Assembly: GCA_964020155.1 (NCBI GenBank)
Contig: OZ026567.1
Coordinates: forward strand, 2,162,930-2,226,929
Length of the DNA stretch: 64,000 bases
Direction: 5' to 3'
From: Chondrilla cf. caribensis
Taxonomy: Eukaryota > Porifera > Demospongiae > Chondrillida > Chondrillidae
Shown here: in pieces, positions 45,172 through 64,000 of the stretch
Position numbering within the stretch: the first letter of the stretch is position 1
How the letters are laid out: each line of letters begins with the position of its first letter
The notes under the pieces: generated by a model
Seen by the model: the letters and a program-made list of their open reading frames with translations, nothing else
Told to the model about the DNA's origin: nothing
Databases searched by the model: none
Position numbers and translations under genes: made by a program

Positions 45172-47828
45172 ATGAAAGAACGTTTCGGTTTAAAAGTACT
45201 CTTCATCTCATTACTGTTGCTGTTGATCTTGATACTCTTAACATTGTCAGCTCTAAGTAAGTTTGGATCCTTATTGTAGTAGTAACACAGTAGATAGCCT
45301 GAGAATTACTGTATTTTTTGGTGGACAACAGAATCACACTGCTCGGGGAAGCCCTACTATTGTTGCTATTCATTATCAAAGTGTGCCCGATAACTTCACA
45401 ATGAGTGATACTTATAATACTATGGCTATACTGGTACCTCTGGCTCATAATAGGGAACAAACCAAACATAGCAATAGCTTACTAGTCTGTTGTCACCGAC
45501 TGTATGCCAGTCTTAATATACTTCAAATGGGGACTAAGTGTGAAGCTATTATCCACTTTAAGTATAGAATACTTGTCCATTGCTTCCAAACAGTATACGC
45601 TTTTAGACTAACTTCAAATTAAGTCCTCACTTTTGGCCATATAGGTCCTGCATGTATGTAATACACACAGCGAGAGCAGTTGTACTGCACTTATGGGCAT
45701 AGCCTGTCTGTAATTTGAATTTGATTAAGATATTATCATTATTATATCTTTTACTGTATACATCTCCTTCCAGCTATTGCATCCGCATTCTTACGAAATC
45801 CAGATGTCATCTTATATGAAGGCATAACTCTACTGGTTACCTTAGTCCTCATTGTGTCTTCATTGAGTACATTGCTTACTGCTGTTGGTGCTGAACTACT
45901 TGTGGTTCAGAAACATGATATAGATGATCTTGAGAGTGGCAACAGAAGACATAACAGCAGTGTGACACCAATTGAACCTCATTTCACTACAAGTCATTCC
46001 GATTTATCTGTGATTCAGGAAGAAACCGATTGTGACAGGCCAGATCACATCTCTCTCAATCATCGTTTTAGTACAACCTCTCTACCTCCAATTGCCCCAA
46101 TAATTAGCAGTGAGAATACAATGGACCTGAATGGTGCAGCAGATATGAAAGATGTTTTTGTTGTAACAGAGCATCCATTCCATCTTGACAGAGGTTACTG
46201 TCAGAGTTTGAATATGGCGGCAACAGGAGTTGTGTTTGTGGGATACACTTTGATTGGATTCTCCCTCTCCATAGGTATGAATTCTGTGTTCTTTGTTTAG
46301 AAAAGGGTTTCGCTGCCTTAAGATGTACTGTACTGCCGGTACAAGCATGCCCCTATTTTAATGTACGGTGCAGATTCCTACTCACTAGTGAGCATGTTTA
46401 ACTTTGATGAGGTTCATTGTATTATAAGGAATAGAAAATTCATTGATTGTCATAGTTTCAACGTATAGTTTGTTTTAAATCCAGTAAATTAATTACTCAA
46501 ATACTTACCTTGTAATGCCATGTGGGTGTGAACCATTTTACTTCACATTATGAAACATATTATTATTATATGCATTAATCCTGCTTTTGTATAAATCATT
46601 ATATTACCTACAGACACACTTTGTCGAATCTGCTTGGTTGCTATGGTTACTATGATATTCAGTATTAAACAAGTGACTTAGGCTAGGTGTATTCGTTGTG
46701 TTATACAAATGCATATAATTGGACATCTTACCCACATGCATGAGACATTCAATACAATAGTTACTATTAGTTTTGTAATAACATGTTTGTGTATCCGTCT
46801 TTGTAACGCCATGTAAATATGAACCATTTTTGTCATTTGATATTTATTATACTTTTACAGGTATGCTGTTTGCCGTGATAGATATGGGCCGTTTAGCCAT
46901 TAACAGTCAAATGTTTGTAGTCATGCAAGTGTGTTTGGGGATCTTCTGTCCAGTTCTGTTGATGGGCGGGTTTACCTTGTTAGGGATAGCACTGGAGTAT
47001 GCTACAGCTGGCCAAGTAGACTGCAGAATATTGATAAGCTATCTACTCCCAACAGTTAAAATAGTTTTGACAACAACTGTATCAAAGCCAAGGAAAAATC
47101 AACAATATTGGGCTTTCTCTAACGGTGGATGTATTAGGATTAAGGAGCCTTGTGGGAGCAAATCACAGTTAAGACACTACTTTGATACAACACCAGCAAC
47201 CTGGAAACTGATGGTAATTGTGTACTTTACTGCGTTGGTCTCTACCATATTTTTCGTACTCTATGGCCTTACGAAAACAGAAACTTCCAATTTAACAGTT
47301 GCAGATTGTGATAAATATGGTTGGATCTGTCTTAAAGGAGAGACTCTATATCGAGAAGAAATCTCTTGTGTTAATGCGAGTTATTCACTTCAAGTTGGTA
47401 AGAATGCTGTGAGGTGCTACAGATTCCGTCATCCACTTGAATTGGATGACATTTGGAGTGAATTAGCTGGAGCGGTAGCCATTCATATAATAGCCATTAA
47501 TGCCATTCCTTTGATCATCAATGGAATCCTTTTCCTTCAAAAACTGAAGAAAACTAAACTATGGGCCTTGCCTCTTCTGATATTGGGTGGACTGGGTGTC
47601 ACCATCTCTATTGCATGTGTAAATGTTTTTCAATTTTCCTCAAGTATCATACATTTTTTACTAGTTTCATTCTGCATGCTGGCCATAGGAGCACTGATTG
47701 CATTCAGCAATATTGATATCATGATATACGCACCCGATGTGAGACGGTCCATCATTGTGGGGATTGACTACAAGAACACATATGTACTTGAAGAGAAACT
47801 ACAGTCTAAAGAAATGAGTGAAGACTGA
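45172..47828 (+). CDS. Family-2 multi-pass membrane protein, copy 3
   Basis: Exons 45172-45256, 45774-46274 and 46861-47828, phase 1 junctions, give 517 aa, the same length as copy 2 and clearly its closest relative; exons 2 are nearly identical between the two. Topology and motifs are as in copy 2: signal-anchor, polar loop with PDHISLNHRFSTTSLPP, conserved QVCLGIFCPVLLMGGFTLLG block, loop with GWICLKGE and SCVNAS, C-terminal VRRSIIVGIDYKNTY and tail KEMSED. The upstream 140 bases match those of copy 2. Its compact intron 1 represents the uninvaded state. Function unknown. Confidence 0.82.
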
Positions 47829-48439
47829 AAGAAATTTGTTGATTGAAATTATATTAGAGAAATTTGTATTTCTATATTCAAATACAGACATGAACTACAA
47901 ATTATTATACTGTTATAATGTTAATTTTGGACATTTTGTTTAAACGTAAACATAATGTAATAGCCATCAGGAACAATTATTGGTAAATATTTTCTTATCA
48001 ATCATGTATTGAACCAAGGAATAATTGAGTTTCTGTAATAATTTATAATGTCACAGTGCATGCATAATTATAACAATTTTTACATGCATATGTTTGGATA
48101 TGTACAATATTATATATATTAAAAATCTGTGACAATGTATTGAAATTATAATAGGTAATTTTACATGGTTGATATTTGATTAATATTAGTATGTTTGTGC
48201 GTTGTGGTAGCATAATAGTATCCATCAGTATCACAATAATATTTAATTAATCGTCAGAATTACTGTAAGCAAGTAAGCAATCATGGTAGTGGTAAACAAA
48301 TAACTATAATAAAAGTTATTATGTTACATGCAATGGATGTGCTCAAGAAGCTCTTCAAAAGGAAAACACTACAAGCAATAAGTAATTACAATAGCTATTA
48401 ATAACTAATATCTTATGAAGTGTTGAATCTATTTACAAT
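47829..48439. other. Convergent intergenic region between family-2 copy 3 and copine
   Basis: AT-rich sequence holding the 3' ends of two convergent genes. No other feature is seen. Confidence 0.6.
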
Positions 48440-57708
<9,269 letters not shown>

Positions 57709-59051
57709 GTTGTCAATTAGAAGTTCAATATGGTCCGAAAGGTGAAAGAAAAAGATGGCTTCACCTGCCGTAATATGCATTTCAGTTTGTCAGTAGCGGC
57801 AGCACTCGATGACGGCTGTTCTACTATCTTCGCCTGTGATACTGGCATTCAGTTCTTCTAAAATTATTTGCAAAAGTTTAGAAATTGTATGAAGAAGCAA
57901 ATAATGATCCCTTTTCACAGTGTAACATGAGTGTATTCGGAGTATGTCATATTATTCCCCTAACGTACACTTAAGCTGGTTATATTGCTAGATCACAAGC
58001 TGAATGGACACCACTACCTTATAGCTGTCACATTAGCATAGCCCCACAGTAGTGTCAAAAACAAAGTGGGCATACTATTGCCGACAACATGCCAACATGA
58101 AGTATATAGCTACTGGTCCAGGAATGAACTACCAATGTACTGACCAGTGTGGTGTTCACCAGTACTTGAATTTGCATGTATAACTTCGTACATGCGTAAT
58201 AAGTATACCAATTTAAGTAGAGCAATAATTCACTGGTACAGAAAGCTATATCATGCCGTTCTTTCTATTCTGTATCACAACTTGACAGCTTGTATATACA
58301 TGCATGGTGAGGTCAGATGGGAGAACAAGTCATATTGTTTCCTAATCATGATATGACTTGACAATCATCAACAATCAACTGATTGCCATGCACGAGTTCA
58401 GGTACTGTACCATAGGCAGACAGTGCCACATGTAATCTCTTGAAAACTGTTGTTACAGTAGTGGTAACTATACAAATTATATTTATTAGAATATATGTAC
58501 TATCATCAGGTGACTATATAGATGTAACTAAACAACTTCTACATGTGCAATAACTACTGAAAACACTAAACTCATTGATTCAAACTAATTGATTTATATA
58601 TAACTCCGGTTCAGGTAGATTCAATTATTATCATTCTCCATGAAAATACAAACAGCAGATTTTAAATAAATATTATCACCATTTGACATTAATGCAAAAA
58701 TTAATGTTGGCAGGTTACATTGCAAAATAATAAATTTCTAGCTGCGCGTGTGTTACTAAGTGTTAAAAGCAACATATGAAATAATAACAATTTTCCAGCT
58801 ACATGCATGTATGCATGTGCTAATTATTAAGTGTCATAAGCAACATTACCTGTTCTCCGTATATGAACTCACTCAATTACATGCCCCATTGAATGTGATC
58901 AAACACTATCATGCATGAATTAATGCCAAAGCTGAATGAATTTAAAATCAATTGCAACTTCAAAGTTAACAGTTTTCCAATTATGGTGGGATGCTACAAG
59001 GGTCACAGTGTGACAGTAAACAGTTCAAAATTGAGGAGTGAGAGTAGTAGT
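57709..59051. other. Divergent intergenic region between copine and the kinase gene
   Basis: About 1.3 kb between two start codons on opposite strands, probably containing both promoters. Sequence is AT-rich with short ATGCATG-type words. No further gene is recognised. Confidence 0.5.
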
Positions 59052-62000
59052 ATGAAGGGTATTTTGAGGATTTTTGTGACTCTTCCTTTACTAGTGATTC
59101 TTCAGACCACTCATGTGGTAGGTGTGATTGATTAGAATAGTGCATATAATGATTGATGACTAGTGATTTGATATCATTTAGTTCACAGTACAATAGTGTA
59201 TCCAACAATTTGTGTTGAACTGTAGAGTGATCACCTATGTTACTAGATAGTATTCACTTTAATAGTATCAACTGTAATGAAGGTTTCTAACAACACTGTA
59301 CCTCAACCTATTTCTGTTCTTTTGCTGCAATTTTTACTCATAAAGTACTGAATTGATCAGTAGCCACAGTATAGCCCACAATATCTGAGATATCCTAATA
59401 AATTGGACCAGTCAAGTAGAGTAACATGCTTAGTAAATTCAATATGAAAGACTACAATAATATTTCGGAGGCTGAATATAGTTTAAGAAATTCTGGAAAT
59501 AAAAAGGTCCTGCTTGCTATTGAGCCCAAAGTTGCCTCTTCTGAGGCACTCTTCAAGTGCTGTTTCAAAGGAATATGTCACTAAGTCTTTGATAATGAAT
59601 TAATGATGGTGTTGTATACATTGAGTGTTACATGACATGAGAATGGTGTCTTCTACCCAGGTCTGTACAATGCTTTGAATTTCTGAATCAGTCACTTAGC
59701 AGTCGAAGGGTACGTAGAGTAGTAGAGTTGTACAAACCCAACAGCTATCACTGCTCATGATTACTTATGTACAATCATATTATGGAGATCCCCTCTCTAA
59801 ATGTACATATACAGAATCTACATGTCCGAGAATGTTTTTCTTGTCAATGTTATGAGTGAGACAAGTGGTCACAATTTGCATGTTTTCCACTGTAGAAGCC
59901 TGCAGTGTCAAAACGCTGTTGCACATTAAGTTTAAACGCAAATACCACAGTATGGAATGATTCAATCAACTGCAAGGAGGAAAGCAAATATACACAAACA
60001 AATCATCACACAACACTCCAAAATAATGTAAGTTCACAGTCCTATAATTCATCTTGGCATGTATGAAATCGCAAGTAATTTTGTATTTACAATTTATTAG
60101 TATAATGACATTGTGTTATTTGGCTACCAATGTTTTAGACAGTAAGCAGTAATTATCACACTGATAGTTACCATGAAATTTGATTTGTTGATGCTCGTGT
60201 TTTAACCCCTACATAATATGCATAAGATGACCTGTGCCTGTACTATACAATGGCTACAGTATATACTGTGTGGCAGGAATATCTTACAATGTTGTGATTC
60301 TACTTTCATAGTAATTTGTTCAAATCCACGACATTAATACTGTCCCTTACTACATACAAATTTTGATAACAATAAAATAATCCTACATCACTCATTCTAT
60401 AAGGACACATACTAGTTAAGTTTTAAGAAAAAGCCTGAACTTTCCTTTAAATTTTTCACTATGAATAGAGTATTGTCTCCCATTAATTTTTATAACAATA
60501 ATTATCACAAATTTAATGTTACTTGCATGAGCTGATAATAATATAAATTGCAATGCCATTTTTAAGCAATGCCTGCAAGAAAAAGCCAATTGGGTAACCC
60601 AAAATCAATACATATTGATCGTTCCATAGGATAATATCAGGGCTGACGTGTCATGTGCTTGGATTAAACATTGCGTGATAAGGTTGGTGGGTCAAGTTCA
60701 TAAAGATTGTCACTTATGCAATGCTACATGGGAAACAGACACAATGAGAAGAAACAACACACTTTGCCATAAGAATAAGTACACCCTTTGGAATATAACT
60801 TATAATTTGACAAAAGAGTGCTCACGTCGTCTTGAATTTCATCTAAAATGCAACAACCAAGCCAAAGGTGAGTTCTACTTATCCAACTTTATAATATTAT
60901 TATAATGATAATTTAATTAACGTATGGATATTGTGTTTATTTGATGCATTGTTAATAATCTATTCTTAGTAGTTAGCTACATTCAAAAATGGCACCATGA
61001 AATTTATCCTTGAATTTGTTAAATCGAACCAATGATATTAATATCAATAATATCATAATACATAAATATCTGTCTTCAAACTATATAATTACAGTACCTA
61101 TTTTGGCTACATTACTATTATTAGAGAACATAATTAATCTTGTGTTTATTAGGCAATGTTGAATTGTGACTGGATGGAATCCAATAATCATTTTGGATTT
61201 TATTCTTTTCTTTGTAACTCTGAAACAGGCAATACTGTAAACAACTTATGGATAAAAGTTGTTGTACCCACTATTTTGGTGATATTACTGATCATGAGTA
61301 TCATCATTATAACACTACTGGTGATCAGCATTCGGCAAAAACGGCAGAATACAACAAGGATGCTTGGTACGTACAAAACGTGCATAACGTATATTATATT
61401 ATTGTATATGTATTAATATATATATTGTATATGTATTATTGTATATGTATATATTATATATTGTATATGTATTAATATCATCATCATTCTTATATTGTAA
61501 CACAGTTATAGGAATGTTATCCATACTGTTGGTTTTGCACATTATTATTATTTGCATATTAATTATGTATTGCTAAAAGAACTTGCCCAGCAATCCAGAT
61601 TAATTTGCAAAGACACTCTATCATTAATTTCTGAAATTGTGTGAATTATCAGTGTGCATCTGCAGAAATAACAAGGTTTCCATTCAAAGTAACTGCCCTT
61701 ATTTTTAATATCTCTTGATTTTTTGCTGTTGTTCCTGTGTTTTGATCGAGGATTTTCTCCTAAGCTTGTTGCTTAATTGCTTTTTGTGTTGAATTTCACA
61801 CACATAAATAGCATCTGTTGTCATAGAAACAGCACCTTCATTCAACAATTTCATAACCATTGTAGAAAGCTTACAGGCATTCACCTGATGTAATGTTTTA
61901 AACTTTGTGATATCAACACATGCCATACTTGTTAAGGCATGGGCAAGATATATGTTACTCATTTTGATAGCTGAAAGGACATTTACAGGTCTGGCTATAG

Positions 62001-63383
62001 GGGCTAATGTTGGTTGAATGGAATCACCGTGGCAACTAACCACAGGCCACAAGGCTTTTGTAGTTAGCAGGACTTATTTCTACTTCATAGTGGCCATGCT
62101 TATGGTGACCAGTCTCCAATAGGTCAACTATCCAAGCGGTGTGAAGTAACCACAGAAAGCTGTTTTGTCCTTGTTAGCATCAGATGTCCTTTATACTGTC
62201 CATCCACTGAAGATAAGAGCCGTGGTTTGAGTAAAGCGTCAACAACTGATGGAGACCCTTGTAACCTCATTAACGGCTGAGGGGGACCTATAGTTGGATA
62301 GAAATTTTCACCATGTCCTGGCTAGGGACTGATGTTGGTTGAATGGAATCTCCATGCATGTTACCAAAACAGCTGTCTGTACATGGCTCCAACTGCTCAG
62401 ATTGCCAATCAGAAGGAGACAGGTCACCATGGCAACCATTAAGTGGACACAAGTCCTTCTAAAGTATAGTATGTACGTGATATTGTACATGTAATGTACA
62501 TGCCATGTAGCTTTGTGGTTGGTTGCCACAGTGATTCAACTCAACCATACTCATTTTCAATGTATCCACGGATTTTCGCTAATTTCACGAGTGAGCTTTA
62601 CTCATGTCTCTTAGCCTCACTTAGTTTCATTTGTCCATTACATATTCCATTTATATAGCCAATAGCCGAGAATGTGACAAAGAAGAAGAACACACATTTG
62701 AGGATCCTGACTCCATTCTGATGGAGCAACTCAGGCATGGAACAGGGGCTTATTCCATCATAACTCCCGGTGTCAGTTGAAATACAAGTGTAATTGACTT
62801 TTGGTCTGAACACAAATACACACACACGCGCGCGCACGCACACACGCACACACACACGCACGCACACAAACACACACACACGCACAAACACACACGAAAC
62901 ACTAATATACTTTCATCCACTCACATAAATGCATGTGGCAGCTTTAATAGCAAACCTACAATGTACACACATGCACACACCATAAGGAGAATTAAGTTAC
63001 ATGTAATTTCTACAAACTTTTTTATTTTGCAATGCAGGCAGTTGCAGAGTACGCTGGACTAAATAACACAATTGAAAGTGATGTAGAAATTGCACTTGCA
63101 AGACAGCTGCACGAGAAAAACGAAGTTGAGGGTGTTGATTATTGGGAACCTGCTGGGAATATAGAGACAATCCTGGTTCAAATGAACAAGGCTCAATTGC
63201 TTGAGATACCAAGAACCCTAATTCAGTATGTATATTATATTATCATATATACTGTAAGAAGTGTTCCACATTGTATCATTATAGATACTACTACTGTAAT
63301 ATCCATCATAACTCCCGGGATCAGTTGAAATACAAGACTAGTGTAATTGACTTTTTGGTCTAAACACAAACACACAGACACAG

Positions 63384-63446
<63 letters not shown>

Positions 63447-64000
63447 GTCATGCTTAAACACGCACACAAAGCACATACATACCATCTATGTACACACCCA
63501 CACATGCATGCACGCACATGCACACATACGCACGCACACACACGCACACACACACAAACACACCTGAAACACTATTATACATTCATCCACTCACAATATC
63601 ACATTTTCACTCTGAAATAGATCTCGTGGATAATGAATAATTATTATACAATTTTATATTACCTTTCAAATTCATAATTGACAGATTGAGTATAGTATGG
63701 TATCATTATTATTGTTACAGTTTCTTTAATTTATATTGTTGCAGTTATTATCCTCTCCATTGGTCTAGCAATTAATTTTAAGTATTATTAATGCAGTCTG
63801 TCAGATGTTATTGGAGAAGGTGAGTTTGGTGAGGTTTGGAAGGGTACTTGGATGTCTCCTAATGGAGCAATGGATGTAGCAGTGAAGGTGCTCAAGGACT
63901 GTCATGAGGCTGGAAATCAAGAGTCTCAACAAGTCAAGTTGTTGACAGAAGCAGCAATCATGGGGCAGTTCCTGCACCCGAACATTGTGCGTTTGTTTGG
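59052..64000 (+). CDS. Receptor tyrosine kinase, 5' part (runs off the window)
   Basis: Exons: 59052-59117 (signal peptide MKGILRIFVTLPLLVILQTT), 60630-60867 (ectodomain), 61229-61366 (membrane span VVVPTILVILLIMSIIIITL followed by basic IRQKRQ), 63048-63225 (juxtamembrane) and 63797 onward (kinase). Phases 0, 1, 1 and 2 agree throughout. The ectodomain is only about 80 residues, with seven cysteines and several N-glycosylation motifs (NAT, NIT, NLT) and no domain I recognise. The kinase starts with the glycine loop IGEGEFGEVWKG, the ATP lysine in VAVKVL and the alpha-C region TEAAIMGQFLHPNIVRLFG, typical of animal tyrosine kinases and close to Eph-type wording. The catalytic loop lies beyond the window. 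Exon 1 and the possibility of further small exons are the weaker points. Confidence 0.85.
59118..60629. other. Intron 1 of the kinase gene
   Basis: About 1.5 kb of AT-rich sequence. A minus-strand stretch near 59820-59960 is open for about 40 codons but resembles nothing I can name. No element boundaries are seen. Confidence 0.45.
61700..62530. repeat. Repeat-like region in the kinase gene
   Basis: The segment GATGTTGGTTGAATGGAATC-like occurs at about 62007-62028 and again at 62330-62351 in the same orientation, each preceded by a GGCTA(T/G)(A)GGG-type word. A minus-strand frame of 115 codons (62052-61705) has no family resemblance. It is probably part of a decayed mobile element. Confidence 0.4.
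62775..62930 (+). repeat. Duplicated CA-microsatellite module, copy 1
   Basis: TCAGTTGAAATACAAG, GTGTAATTGACTTTTGGTCT, a CA/CG tract and AAACACTAATATAC...CATCCACTCACA follow one another. The same series occurs at 63308-63600, on the other side of the juxtamembrane exon. Confidence 0.85.
63308..63600 (+). repeat. Duplicated CA-microsatellite module, copy 2
   Basis: Same order of unique words as 62775-62930, with a longer CA tract (63367-63560). Together the two modules flank the kinase gene's juxtamembrane exon in direct orientation. Confidence 0.85.

Noticed and set aside
61156..61228. Use of the ATG at 61156 as part of the kinase ectodomain exon
   Set aside because: Splicing at the AG before 61153 brings a stop after five codons; the acceptor at 61228 keeps phase 1 and leads directly into the membrane span.

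Overview
This is nuclear DNA of an early-branching animal, most likely a sponge; the phylum is an inference. It shows animal genes with many short exons and GT/AG introns (a DP transcription factor, DNAJC19/TIM14, a copine, a receptor tyrosine kinase), lineage-specific multi-pass membrane protein families in tandem, and introns packed with TA-flanked MITEs, a Ngaro-type tyrosine-recombinase retrotransposon, LINE fragments, a tRNA-derived SINE and long GT/CA microsatellites. I assembled exons by hand from splice motifs and reading phase. All multi-exon models below keep a continuous frame from end to end, except that the kinase gene runs off the right edge.

Layout: 1-2158 is an AT-rich flank. 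2159-20775 (+) is a DP-family (TFDP) gene of 12 coding exons, about 767 aa. Its intron 2 holds a complete antisense Ngaro-type element (3668-9923), and introns 2, 8, 9 and 10 hold several MITEs whose ends read TA-CGGTA. 21643-21987 (-) is single-exon DNAJC19/TIM14, tail-to-tail with TFDP and head-to-head with the next gene. 22295-24342 and 28385-30528 (+) are two near-identical two-exon genes (family 1) for a 519-aa protein with a signal peptide, an ectodomain and about seven membrane segments. They sit in a duplicated block of about 4 kb, separated by a LINE fragment and by a SINE-bearing fragment of a family-2 gene. 33480-36365, 37233-42327 and 45172-47828 (+) are three three-exon genes (family 2) for about 520-aa multi-pass membrane proteins, with a decayed exon fragment at 44791-45017 and a deleted LINE at 42868-44100. 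48440-57708 (-) is a copine of 12 exons, 529 aa. 59052-64000 (+) is the 5' part of a receptor tyrosine kinase, cut by the window edge at the start of the kinase domain.

The housekeeping and signalling genes are ordinary conserved metazoan genes. The unusual material lies between them: five same-strand membrane-protein genes of two unrecognised families, with signs of segmental duplication, gene conversion and shuffling. Their organisation suggests a fast-evolving surface-protein or receptor cluster, but the sequence shows neither ligand nor function. The mobile elements are informative because paralogous copies in the window act as empty sites, which prove TA target duplication for two insertions.
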